Positions 11,201 to 21,878 of a stretch of 64,000 nucleotides of DNA are shown one piece after another. The translations under genes and the position numbers were made by a program. Numbering within the stretch: the stretch's first letter is position 1; the number at the start of each line of letters is the position of its first letter. This DNA is from Calycina herbarum (taxonomy: Eukaryota; Ascomycota; Leotiomycetes; Helotiales; Pezizellaceae): assembly GCA_001414485.1 (NCBI GenBank), contig LLEY01000018.1, positions 496,001 to 560,000 of the forward strand, given 5' to 3'. Under the pieces are notes generated by a model. The model was given only the letters and a program-made list of their open reading frames with translations, was not told the origin of the DNA and ran no database searches.

Positions 11201-11871
11201 GGTTGATCATCTCTGCGACTGTTTCAAGGCCGGTGAGCAAAGCTGCTTTCTCAGCGCCTGGATTTAACAGCAGCTAAGTTTGCATCAATTAATGACTTCT
11301 ACAAGGTATTGCGATGAATACTTACGGGTAGCAGTAAGCACACGCCGGTCCATGCCAATGAAGCATGTGGATCTGTGCTGACAACATCATCAATAAAGGC
11401 TTTGCCAAAAATGATGATGTTTATAGCGTTGGCCCCCCATTCCCTCCATTTTCCTGATTTCTCTTGCAAAGCTAGCATAGAGCTGATATACACTTGCATC
11501 CGCTGCTCTCTTTGCACTCCAGTTAGTTGTACTTGAGTTCGGCGAGAGGCCACTCGTGGCAAGTACTGCTCGTAGGCTGCAACCAATTTTTCGTCTCGAG
11601 CACTAAGAATATCGAATGCCCTATCCCAGAGATCTTTTTTCTGTGAAACTTTGCGTAATTCATCCTTGTTGAGTAGTTCGGCATTATTTGATCCAACTGA
11701 TTGCAGCGCTATATCTGGCGAGGAACTTGATGTGGCTGTTGCGGTATTCGACTGAGATAGAACTTCATGATTGACAAGAATAGGTTGATCAGCAATGGAA
11801 CACTCTTGGAGACCATCTTTTGTCGTCGGCCTGGGGAAGGGGAAACCGGGCTTTCTTTGCGAGGGACGCAT
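8253..11871 (-). pseudogene. NWD-type NACHT protein with ankyrin-like C-terminus, two in-frame stops
   Basis: Exon 1 is 11871-11326 and exon 2 is 11273-8253, with a 52-bp intron (GTAAGT..TTAG) that joins CLLLP to LLLNPGAEKAALLTGLE, a hallmark of the NWD NACHT-N domain (PF17100). The N-domain spans about residues 55-340 (LWDRAFDILSARDEKLVAAY..). Next comes a P-loop NACHT with Walker A AGPGCGKT (near 10590) and Walker B LVCILDAFDEG (near 10300). The C-terminal third has ankyrin-like segments such as SALRIAIQNGQLHLVQLLLE. Two stops, TAG at 10770-10772 and TAA at 10704-10706, lie in the same frame between the N-domain and the P-loop. The sequence around them (DYEKNKDR..RVPNTCGW) still fits the family, and no plausible intron removes both. 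Both fit CAG/CAA-to-TAG/TAA transitions. It is probably a recently disabled NLR; expression as two shorter proteins is possible. Confidence 0.75.
8325..8358. repeat. 17-bp tandem repeat at the 3' end of the NACHT-ankyrin gene
   Basis: There are two copies of TTTTCCGGCACGYAGGG, differing at one base. The 17-bp period equals that of the paired subterminal repeats in the pogo-like elements of this window. It may be a leftover transposon terminus now read as the last codons of the NACHT frame; the element itself is not identified. Confidence 0.5.
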
Positions 11872-12806
11872 GGGGTGCTGCGAGATTTATAGTGTCTACC
11901 GAACGGAATTACGCAATGATCTAATGAATTACGGATAAGATTCAATTGATGAATGATAGGGAAGATGTGTAGGATGCGCTTATATTCCCTATATGAATCA
12001 AGTAGGAAGACAGCTGAAGAATTGGTCGCGATGCCGATCCGGAAAGAAAAATGCAGCTTGTTTAGGTACTGAGAAGCACAGGACGACCCGAACAAGAAGC
12101 TGGGACGGATGCATGATGACGGGTAATGGTGATGCACATCCCCCTACACTGGCAGTTGAGCCATCTTCAGGCGACAGAAAGGGCCCATAATTGGTCTTGT
12201 TAGACAGTAAGGTGAACTTGGGAATCAGGCTGCAAGGCAGATTCGAAAGGCAGATTTGAAAGGCAGATTAGAAGTTAAATCAGAGCTTTGTACGGTCTAA
12301 AGAACTGATATAAGTTTCGCGCTCCAGAAAAGGAATATGAGATAAAACAAAATAAAACTTCAAGTCATGCGATGATGCGAATGTTGCTGCTCATATGAAG
12401 GGACCGAAATCAAAACGCAGTGCCTTTTCAAATGCCATGTCGCAAAAACGATACTGCCCTAAGCTGTTTTATTGTTACTCCCGCCAAGAGCAGCAGAGCC
12501 TAGGAGAACGCCTGCTCACCGCATGTCCCGTATCCGAAGCCGAAAGCCACGAATCAAACGAGACCTATAAACGCTCATTGTATTTTTAGCTAAGAGGCAG
12601 CATTTCCCAGGCAGCAGAGTCACAGATTTACAAAATTTGAAAAAGCACCAAGTCGTTTCTTTGAACACGGGATTTTATTTACATAAAATAATCTATACAT
12701 TTTTAATTCATTGAAGAGATACACCGTGTTGAAACCTGGGTGGGCCCACCACTATTCACCCCAACCCCGTCTTCTCTTCATATATTCAAACAAACAAACT
12801 GCTGAC
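11872..12806. other. Intergenic region with short tandem repeat
   Basis: This region contains the promoter side of the NACHT-ankyrin gene. The only structure seen is a threefold 13-bp repeat AAGGCAGATTYGA at 12234-12272 (third copy with one change). Short frames in both strands have no family resemblance. Confidence 0.5.
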
Positions 12807-12925
12807 ACATATGACCATAGACTGAGGAGAATTGGGCATCCCGTCCGCTCTGCCATACACAAGCCTCAGATCGGCAGATTAGTAGTTGGGTGGGTGACCA
12901 CCAGCGAATACCTGCTGTTGTATGT
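12807..12925 (+). rRNA. 5S ribosomal RNA
   Basis: This is a full-length fungal 5S rRNA of about 119 nt. It begins ACATATGACCATAG, contains CATCCCGTCCGCTCTGCC, and has the highly conserved internal promoter region AGTAGTTGGGTGGGTGACC followed by ACCAGCGAATACC. It closes with CTGTTGTATGT, which pairs with the 5' end to form helix I. A TTTT tract follows at 12923-12927 as a possible Pol III terminator. Neighbouring genes are protein-coding, so this is a dispersed single 5S gene, as usual in Pezizomycotina. Confidence 0.95.
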
Positions 12926-14003
12926 TTTGCCATCCCTTTTGGAAGAAGGGTGCAAACATGTGACAACTTAAGGGTACTCAAACATGATATTGGCTTACCC
13001 GATGATTATTAGCTTACCCGCCGTTTTGGCCCCTAAAATTTTGTTGGGTTACTCGACGTTTGCTGACCTACTCGCAACTCTCCTTTTTGACCCCCAAACT
13101 TCTTAATTTCCCGATTCCAAAAACCAAAGGTTCATCAAAGTTTCTTACCTAGGTAGCTGACTTGAAATACCCAGCGGAAGGCACCTGAGGCCGCTCTTTC
13201 CCTTACTTCATTCCTCCCGTCGGGAGACTCTGTCAGGAAGTGGGTGATTAGTCATCCAAATGGGCTGTGTTTACCCCGCGCTCAGGAGTCTTGATCTACA
13301 TCATATACAATATCATCACTATTTTAACCACTTTAATCGATATTCTTGACAGACTCGACTCGGACAGATTGATTTTCTCCAACCATTCTCCCGTAGCGAT
13401 TCAAGTTAAGTCAGGCTCGGTCGAGGTTCATTCGAAGTCAAGAGAGAAGGAGCGGCCTCACGCCGCATCTCCCGTCAAAGTATGTTTACGCGTCAACTTC
13501 AGAGTCGTTCCTTCCTCGACTGAACATCGACCTTGGAACATGGAGTCTAAACGACTCCTGGACCCACTGCAAATTTTTTCAGGTACTCGTGCGAATCGAG
13601 AAGGGAAGGTACGGGCCCCTGTCCAAATCGAAGAGTATAACCGCCCCCACCACCTCCCTCCTCTCGCTCTTCCATAAATATGACTTATTGTTGTCGAAAC
13701 TGGATCGCGGGGTGAGGCAAACGTTGGACCTTAAGACCAAGACAAAACACAGAAGCCTGACGTGGAATTAGACAGGGAAGGGAAACATCATAGAGGAAAA
13801 GAGAAAGAAGAAGGGTTTTCGGGAGTTGTGATCCTTCTCCGCTGGGTTGAACCAGGAACCTAGAGAGTGTTTGTGACCAATGCCGTTTGTGGATATCGAA
13901 AGGACTCAAGAAGAAGACTGGATTTCGTCACTCTGGATTTCTTTTTTACGCGAGGAAATATCATTGATTGAAGCTATTGAGTTTTTTTTTTACCACCGAT
14001 GCA
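12926..14003. other. Intergenic region
   Basis: No gene recognised. An open frame at 13267-13677 (+) has no start context or family resemblance that would support it. Confidence 0.45.
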
Positions 14004-14277
14004 CTAAGGGTACTTTGTAGGCAACACATTGTTAAATCTAAACATCCCCTTCGGATCCCCCTTGGCTTTCAAACGTGCAAGCTGTGGCAATTTCCTCGCA
14101 CCACACCTCTGCTCCAAAGTCTCATCACCATGCGCATAATTGACATAAGTCGCCAAATCAGCGCCCATTCCCAACGCGTTTGTGGATGGCTTGCACATTT
14201 GCTGGAGTGTTTGATCTCCCAGGCAACTCGTGTGCCTATGGAACGCCACATACATAATATAGTCCTGTAATAGACCA
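14004..14277 (-). pseudogene. C-terminal fragment of FAD-linked oxidoreductase (BBE domain)
   Basis: The minus strand encodes a stretch that matches the berberine-bridge-enzyme-like C-terminus of FAD-linked oxidases: NALGMGADLATYVNYAHGDE, then KLPQLARLKAKGDPKGMFRF and NNVLPTKYP at the stop. A good intron acceptor (GGTCTATTACAG) directly precedes the fragment at about 14278, so it was the last exon of a larger gene. Upstream (14290-14500) a few segments may derive from the same gene, but stops interrupt them, and the PCMH FAD-binding half is absent. Such oxidases are frequent in secondary-metabolite clusters; the P450 and dehydrogenase lie next door on the same strand. Confidence 0.55.
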
Positions 14278-15867
14278 TTTTACCTTGACTGCGGTTATTT
14301 TTAGAGACCTAGACGAAATAAAATAAAATGGTGTATATTTTCGCTGATCTCGCCGGAATGTGGACGGAGAAATTTCCCCAGACCTCGATACGACCAGTGC
14401 AGGACCAGAAGGATTAATGCCTGTAATCGATGCATCTTTGATTGAGAAGATGAACCGCCACAGAAGCTCTGAGATGGTGGTGGTATACCTATGCACTTGC
14501 CCACTAAGTCAGAACACTCAAGGCCCCGGAGGCTTACGAGCCTCGCTTATAACAGTGGGGTTGTTGTTGGTTTCCTCGACCAATTGATAAAGTGTGCAAA
14601 CCACCACTACCTGAGTTTCGCTTTATGTTATGAGAAGCAACATAAGACCATCAACTGCGTTATTTTCACTCAATTTGGTTGTAGAGTGGAGATACTCTTG
14701 AACAAACTTGCCTATGCATCTCAACCTTTGGCTCTTGAACACTCTACTCCGTATCCAGGAATACGCCTTAATATACAAGAATCCATGAAGAAGGTGTCTA
14801 ATTGATTTGAAAATACTACTAACAATCAATAGTAGGGGAAATGGTGCAATTAACATAATAGTTTTAGGAGTCTATCATCGTAACACAGTAAGATAAATAC
14901 AACGGTTATTTCTAGGCTATTTTTATTTTATTTTTCTTATTGATGCAAAATATAATTAAATATATAGCCTTAGATAGTATGAGATATTTTATCCAGTATT
15001 CACTTTCTTATTTTGGCATCAATGTTAGCACCTAAAACTATATGGTTTTACAGACAATCGCTATCATTGAACGCGTAGGTATATTTCCCTGCATTGGTGC
15101 GTATGCATGGCCATATTAGGGGCACCAACACCGAACCAACACCGGATATATAGAAGTGCATAATATTGCCAACACCAAGTGTTTGCGAGTGGATGAGTTA
15201 CCAGGTAACTACTTCCCACACGACCAAATTACTATGGAGATAGAGTGGATCCCATGTGCAAAGAAAATGGAATTGAACTCCTTGCTTTCGTTTTATGCAA
15301 CAGCTGTTGCAGTTGTGGCAAAGGTGGCTTGCATGTACATGCGGTCCGGGGAAGTAAAACCTTGCAATGGAATGGTAGCAGGCGGTATCTCCCCAAGCCT
15401 CAATCGGGCAGTTCCTTGGGGAAAGTCGCACCTAGTCTCTCAAACATGCGTACTGCAATGCTGATCTTCTCCAAGCTGTTACCCGAAGCAAAATACCCCG
15501 CGTTAGTGTTGTCTCCGTCGTGATCTAGTGCGTCATGAATTGCTGTCTCACTATAGCGACAGCCACAAGGGAAAGTGACTTTCGGGATTATTGCACCGGT
15601 TCTGAACAAGCTACAAGAATTCCGAATTCCAAGTCCCAGGGAAATTGTGTTGATGAGAATGACAACTGATGCACAATCAAAGTATTCAGCGATCAATGAG
15701 AAATCGACGACGACAACAGACTCTTCATTATTCAGTAAACTCGTTGATGTGATCTCCCTGAATCGCTGCTCAGATTATTTCACCAAGCCGATTTCTCAAG
15801 ACTCTTGCAAGCAATTTACAAGTTTCTAGTAAGAGATAACGGAAATAAAATAGAACTGTCTAGTACA
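14278..15867. other. Intergenic region with AT-rich patch and possible relict ORFs
   Basis: 14830-15060 is AT-rich. A minus-strand frame around 15400-15700 has a protein-like composition (SETAIHDALDHDGDNT..) but is interrupted near 15403, and I could not place it in a family. A promoter-like motif shared with the dehydrogenase lies at 15124-15155. No intact gene is supported. Confidence 0.45.
15124..15155 (+). promoter_or_regulatory. Promoter-like motif shared with the dehydrogenase upstream region
   Basis: ACCAACACCG occurs twice, 11 bp apart (15124 and 15135), and the second copy runs into a TATA sequence (GGATATATAGAA). The 20-bp stretch at 15136-15155 matches the reverse strand at 19628-19647 in 19 of 20 positions. 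No intact plus-strand gene follows, so this may be the promoter of a lost gene or a duplicated promoter fragment. Confidence 0.5.
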
Positions 15868-17653
15868 TCAAAGTTCCTTCCAGAAATCGCCCCGAGATTT
15901 AAAAACCAAGTACGGGCCACTATGACCTGCTCCAAAAATATCGTGTAACTGAAACTCCGCCGGATTTTGCCTGCCCTTTGCCAGTCCCGCATTCCCCGCA
16001 CCTATTTCTCCAAGCTCTCCTGGGGCCTTCTCAAAGTCAAAGTAATATAAAGTCTTCGCAAGTACCAGACTGGCCTCCAGATAGGCCATCGACTTCCCAG
16101 CACAACCTCTCGGTCCCATGGAGAAAGGATTGAAAGCTTCACGTATAATTCTCTTGTTTTCCGGAGAATTACTGGAGGAGTTTAGCCAACGATCCGGCTT
16201 GAAAGAAAAAGCGTCAGGAAAGTAATCTTCGTTGTGGTGGAGTGAATACATATTTATTCCAATACTTGTACCGCGTGGAATAACATGTCCGTCGACGATG
16301 AAAGGTTGGTTGTTTCTTTGATATTCTGGGGAAATATCTCTCCAAAGAATACCTGGTACAGGTGGGGAAAGACGTAAAGCTTCATCTATACAAGCCCTTA
16401 AGTACTCGCAGCCATTTGCTGTAGAACCACGTATTTCGACACCACTGGTAAAGGTCGAACGGACTTCATTTGCAATTTTTTGGTACGCCTCCCGGTTTCG
16501 TGACAAATAAAAAAATGTTGCACTCAGCGCAGTCTTGACCGTGTCACCAGCTGGTAAAGCACCCTTGTTTAGTAAATGGTTGCGCGACTGTAAAGACACT
16601 GAGAACCAATCCACTCACCTGCCGTAAGAAAAAGGTTCGCTTCAGACCAAAGATCACTCTCCCTCAGACCACTAGATTCGGAACCCAATGCATCTGCGAC
16701 GAAAGAATAAAGATCATGTTTTGCATTTTTTGGCAAGGCAGTACGGGACTTGATCATCCTTTCCATGAGACCCAGATAATTCTCTCGCAAGCCAAACAAG
16801 GGCAACATCAACAAAATCGCAAGTCTTAATTCCCGGATTAAAGGAAACTGTAGGGATACGCTACTTGCAAATGTCCCACCATCAAGGACAGTATGCATGA
16901 ACTGGTTTTCTTCATCCGTTTGAAGGCGTAGGTCGTAGCCAAAGGCCAGAAGACCGGCTATATTTATTCCGAGTTTTCTCGTTTGGTTCGTCATGTTGGC
17001 CGGGTTCGACTTCTGAGACTCATACAGTAGATTTCGTACAAATATATTGACTTGATCTACCATTACGGGTTCAAAAACACGCATCGAGCGGTCCGTGAGT
17101 ACCTTTCCAATCAACTGGCGTCTTGAGCGATGCAAAGTATTGTCAACTGCTGAGAAAATGTTGTATGTGGTGAGTCCCGGTCCTAAAGCCATGTATGCCT
17201 TGGTTTTTGTCGTTCGGTCATTCTTGTAAATATCTTTTTCTCTCAAATTAGTGACTGTAGGAATTATTGGCTTCTGCACTTACCTCGTAGAGCTGTGATG
17301 GAGTTGAAAACCAATTTATTGGGCCCTTGTCTTATAACAGGACCTGTTGTTCTCGTGAGCTGCGATTCTTAAAAAGGGAATCATTTGCAGTTTCATAATA
17401 ATCTCACCATATATGCGCTGATTATTCCAGGTTGTCAAATGGAGGCTTCTTCTGAATGCATGAAAACCGCTATAAATGTCTGATAATTTGGCAACCAAAG
17501 GCCCCGGATATTTCCTTAGAGGATGGAGGAAGACTTGATAGGTCGCCCACAGAAGAATCTTGGGGGGACGATTAGCAAATTTGTTCAAGTGAGACTATTA
17601 GTAGCCTTTCTTACACTGGTTATAAAAGTCGCTACGCAATAAAGAAGTATCAT
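15868..17653 (-). CDS. Cytochrome P450 monooxygenase
   Basis: Five exons are inferred: 17653-17615, 17558-17408, 17343-17284, 17239-16619 and 16550-15868, giving 517 residues, normal for the family. Introns are 56, 64, 44 and 68 bp with GT..AG ends, and every junction restores the expected P450 sequence. Splicing of the first short exon gives a membrane anchor MILLYCVATFITS-ILLWAT followed by FLHPLRKYPGP, the proline-rich hinge. Other landmarks are the I-helix region LFLTAAGDTVKTAL (normally AGxDT), the ExxR region near EALRLSPPVPGI, and the heme loop FSMGPRGCAGKSMAYLE with its cysteine ligand. It is an ER-anchored heme oxygenase of a fungal secondary-metabolism type; the substrate is unknown. 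It lies 466 bp downstream of the dehydrogenase on the same strand. No disabling lesion is seen. Confidence 0.92.
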
Positions 17654-18118
17654 GATTGAAATTGGTGGCGGGTTGTTCGAGACTACTCTTATAATTGTCA
17701 CTTATTTTCGAGGAAGAGAAGAGGGGAAACAAGTTTCGTGGGCGTCAGACACTCTGTAACAAATTGTATAGCGGGACCAACCATGCAAGGATATGTCGGT
17801 GGGCTGCAGACTGCAGGCTGCCAACTCCTTTTGTGGCTAAGACCAGCTGTAAGCGAGCAAGGCAAGGGGGATTTTACCGGTCAGCTTTGTACGCAATGAT
17901 GTTGGATTATATGAAAAGAGGGCTGAGATTCGTCACTCAAGTAGATTCGTTGAATTATATCTGAGCCAAAATGAACCACAAGCCAGCAATGCAAGCAATG
18001 GCATGAAGCTTTTCGTAATTGTAGGTGTTTGGATGAAACACATCCTCCATAAGTACATCTAATGACCACATTCAACCACTTCCATACGAACGTAATATTT
18101 TGGCAATGAGATCTCTTC

Positions 18119-19392
18119 TTAATTTCCCAGCTCCTCTATTATTTCCTCAACACGTGCAAAAGAAAGTTCATCCATCGTCTCTTTCCAAAGAATCTTCGAA
18201 ATACGATCACCCTCCGGCAGATAGACCAACGGTGCTTTTCTTCATAATGATTTTTTCAGTAAATTGTTTTCTTTAGATTTGGAAGGATCTACATACGGTT
18301 GTATCTTGCAATCCTCCAGATACTCTCCATGAGCCAGAGCCCCATGGTTAACGGCCGCATCAATAATTACTCTCGCTCCAACCGATGCAGAACGTCCAAA
18401 AATACGTTTGATCCAACCTGCGATTGTCTCTGCGATCATTCCTGTCTCAAGCCCAAGCCCTGTTTTATAACATAGCCCTGGGTTTGGCATTGTGATGATC
18501 GCGACCGAGGAGGGTATTTTCTTCGCCAAACTGTTTACAAAAAGTTGGCCGAGAAACTTGGAAGTGGAATATCGATCTGGGAAGTTGAAATCCTCTAGTT
18601 TATCCAGTGTAAGAAGGAGATTCGACGTGACTGATTTCTCTTTAAACTTCGCCCATGATGCCTACAGGGTCTCGGAGTCAGTATACTTCTTTGGGAATAT
18701 TTGAAGAGTAGAAGGAGCAAGTGTCTCAAGGACTGCTATCGAAAGTTTAGGTATGAGGGATGTCTCAGCCTTAGGATTTACCCAAAGAAGAAATTTACTC
18801 AGAGAAGCTGGGTACTCACCATGTCTGATTGCACCCACACTATTCGACTTGGTTCGGTTGTATCTTTGCTATCTTTGGCTGAATTGGCTTTCAGTATTGG
18901 AAGAAGTAGGATGGTGAGGAGAGCCGTGGACAAGTAGTTCACCTGGATTGTTTCTTCGTGGCCCGTCGAGGCGACCGCGTAAGTTTGCTTCATGATTCCT
19001 ACGTTAAGAATGACGATATCCAAGCATTGTAGTGTTCTGGTGCGTTCGATAAATGTCATGACCGAGTTGTAGGAGAGCATATCCAAGTCCCAAACCTCAA
19101 TCGCGTTCTCTTCAAGTTGCCTCCCAGATGATAGTTCTTTTCTAGCAGCATCGCCTTTCGATTTATCCCGCACAGCGATGATTAGTTTACTTAGACCTAG
19201 GTCTAAGAGTTGACGAGCGCATTCAAGACCGATTCCAGTATTCGATCCAGTGACAATGGCGATTTTGCCCTTGAGACTGATATTTTTGTCGGGTAGGATG
19301 GGAGTTATAAAGAGCTGGCGATAGAAAAATTGACATATGGTTGCCCTTTTTTCAGCTTGTTGGATTGTCTTCTGGGAGGTTTGATCTGGCAT
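18119..19392 (-). CDS. Short-chain dehydrogenase/reductase (SDR)
   Basis: Three exons are inferred: 19392-18820, 18661-18297 and 18239-18119, giving 352 residues. Introns are 158 and 57 bp. The first removes an in-frame stop and joins WVQSDM to [10 protein letters not shown]; the second joins EDCKIQP to [11 protein letters not shown]. The NAD(P)-binding Rossmann motif TGSNTGIG is at about residue 48, the NNAG-equivalent is ILNVGIM, and the catalytic YSTSK tetrad segment lies near 18545. The C-terminus ([12 protein letters not shown]) is typical of fungal SDRs of the retinol dehydrogenase/WWOX-like type. The start at 19392 (MPDQTSQKT) fits the family better than an in-frame ATG at 19467. It is probably a soluble NADP(H) oxidoreductase. 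The same-strand P450 downstream suggests a shared pathway, which is inference. Confidence 0.9.
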
Positions 19393-20891
19393 GTCGATCG
19401 AACGAAACAATGGTAATATTACTCTAGAGAGTAAGCTACATTGTATTTCAATCTTCGGTCTCAACATAATTCATGAGAGGAAAGAGGTTATAGGTTAAAC
19501 CAACCAAGTGTTGTCTTGTTTACTCCTGCTGGCCACTGAGGATAATGTCAGCATGCAGCCAAGCATACTCGGTGTGTGTTACAACCTCATGCAACATTAC
19601 ATAGTGCATGTTGGTTGAACTATGTAATTCTATATACCCGGTGTTGGTAGCAACACTTTGATTTGACGCTCATCAAATGAGTTAAAACAACCTCCTTTTT
19701 CGCTTGGCACGGGGGTTCGTATTGTAAGTATTTTTCCAAGGCAAGCATCCCTATTTTATTTACATGGGCTCTTCCTTAGAAGTTTAATTTCTTGGAACGC
19801 TTTTAAGTCGTTGGGTTGTGAAGAAAACCAAGTGGCAGGGCCAACCAACCACCAACACTAAGCGAAATCCCAGGGCTTTGGGATGAAGAGTTCAACCGGA
19901 ACGGCAAATTTGATCAATTCAGCCAGTGCATGAATGCTTCAAATAATAACCATCCCTTGGATTACCGTTGATGATGCCTCAATCATGTCATAGTGCATCC
20001 TATTCGGGACTTATAGACTCGTAAAATCACGCCAAAAGCATCGTAGATAGTGCAGAGAGACAATCAATCTATGAACTATCCTTGACAGTTACAGTTCTAA
20101 AGAGACATCAACAGTGTCTTCCAATCCTACTATTTTCTTTCTCGCGTGAGTCGGCGGAGGCATGAAGTATAAGGTGCTCCATTATATCCAACTTGTATCG
20201 AAGATACTCTTTTATTTCTAAATCACTCCTTAGGACCGAGAAATGGCATCATGTCTGATAGAATTGAGATTACGGAACTTAAGGACTGGGAGTCGGCGGG
20301 GTTCTAGCTGAAATCTTGGGCTAGTACAAACCCTTCCTTGTTCGAGATCGTAAAGATGGGCTGGATATTGGTGTGGGGCTCTTGGGAGGGAAGGATAAAA
20401 AGCAGAGTTTAGAGTGTTTAGGGAGTGGATGAGCAAAATTTATCTTGTGCAGTAGAAGAGTAACACTCGAGCACTTATCGAAAGTCGCCAAGAGAGGGAT
20501 GAGAATCATGAGCCCTTTGCAAACGAGTGAACATAGGGGCCCCATTTCCTTGCTCCTACTTGTAGCTCCATTGAACTGACTGAAAAACACAAGCCAGGTA
20601 GCATGTCACAGAAAAATCACAATTCAAATACACAATCAATTAGGTAGCAAAAGATCTTGTCATTTCACACCCGAACCAAAAGGGGGTTCTTCTCTTCTCT
20701 TCTCCATCTCCAAAAAAGTATCTAAACAAGAAAAAAAGGTATAATATATACATCCATCAAATCGTCTTCCATCAAAATCCAAGGGGATTCATAAGCTTTT
20801 TGTATTTACAAGAAATATTTCTTCGTCCATAATGAAACCAGGCCATTAAGACATTCATCACTCCCTCTTTCACTCGCTCGCTCGAAGGAAT
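19393..20891. other. Intergenic region
   Basis: This region contains the upstream sequence of the dehydrogenase and the 3' flank of the LPMO gene. Apart from the TATA-containing motif at 19628-19647 nothing was recognised. Frames at 20230-20590 lack support. Confidence 0.5.
19628..19647 (-). promoter_or_regulatory. TATA-containing promoter motif of the dehydrogenase
   Basis: Read on the minus strand this is CCAACACCGGGTATATAGAA, about 240 bp before the dehydrogenase ATG. It is 19/20 identical to 15136-15155 on the plus strand. The TATATA suits a core promoter and the ACCAACACCGG part could be an activator site; that function is inference. Confidence 0.55.
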
Positions 20892-21878
20892 TTAGCAAGC
20901 ATCATCCTCCTCAACTGGAGCACTGGTAGCCACAGCAGCAGCGCTTGAAGCACGAACGGAAGTAGCAAAGGTAGTTTGAGCAGCAGCCTTTGTGCTTGCG
21001 GCCTTGGTGGAAACAGCGACGGCGGAGCTTGAGACCTTTGCGGAGGAAACTGGGGTGGTAGATCCTGAAGATCCACCAGAGTAGAGTGCTGGACCTGGGA
21101 TGGTGTAATCCAAACCCGCAGTGTAGATGCTGACGAGGATTCCTGGGTCTGTAGGGGTGTAGAGAGCAGTTCCAAGAGTTCCTGCCGGAGCATCGGTTCC
21201 GGAACCGGTGACCTCAAGGTTGATACATTGAGGGTAGGCTTGAGCTCCATCGGCTGAACCAGCGCTGTGGAGAGCGATGATTTCGTGGCGGAGGACGTAG
21301 TTTCCTGGTGCGATGGTGGATGGGACGGTGATGGCCCAGGTGAGGTTGTTAGCCATGAGTTCATCGGAGGCCCATGTTCCTGGAGCGGCAGAGTTGTCGA
21401 CTATTCCCTTCTCGGCGATCTTGAAGAATTCGAGAGTGGTCTTGTCAACGGTGGTGCAGTTTCCTTTGCAATTGGCCATGTAATCGATGACTGGACCGTG
21501 GTGGGACTCTGCCCAGGTGTTCCAGTGCATCTCGACAGTTCCTCCGGCTGCGACGGTGGCCGTGGCTTTTCCGTTGGTGGCATCTCTGTGGCAGATGATA
21601 TCTCCAGTAGAAAAGGCTGAAGGTGCGACGAATCCAAGATCAGTGGCGGATTCAGTCCATCCGATGACTGCTGGTGGGGAGGCAGCATATGGGTAAGAGT
21701 TAACGAGGTAACCTCCGAATCTATGTGATATTAGCAAGAGTACATTCCAGTCTTGGGTGAAAGAAACTTACGTCGTACCGCCAACGTTAATGCTGTCAAC
21801 GAAACCGTGAGCAGAAACTTGTGCAACTGATGCAACAAATGCCAAAATGGCGCTAACTTTCATGTTGTTGAGAGACAT
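20892..21878 (-). CDS. AA9 lytic polysaccharide monooxygenase (former GH61)
   Basis: Two exons, 21878-21772 and 20 892-21720, are separated by a 51-bp intron (GTAAGT..CATAG), giving 311 residues. The signal peptide ([17 protein letters not shown]) ends before [11 protein letters not shown], so the mature protein starts with the copper-binding histidine of the histidine brace. The second copper histidine lies in [16 protein letters not shown], and the axial tyrosine is in [10 protein letters not shown]. The product is a secreted copper enzyme that oxidatively cleaves cellulose or related glucans. After the catalytic domain comes a Ser/Thr/Ala-rich tail of ~60 residues ending EEDDAC, without a CBM1. 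Translation may also start at the internal ATG five codons later. The gene is intact although the transposon island begins ~1.4 kb upstream. Confidence 0.95.

Noticed and set aside
13267..13677. Plus-strand ORF of 136 codons
   Set aside because: No family resemblance, no intron or start context, in a low-information intergenic stretch.
15400..15696. Minus-strand ORF with protein-like composition (SETAIHDALDHDGDNT..)
   Set aside because: Interrupted by a stop, neighbours out of frame, and no family could be recognised; kept only as a possible relict.
20870..21364. Second long minus-strand frame overlapping the LPMO gene
   Set aside because: Frame-shifted shadow of the LPMO; lacks the copper-site motifs.
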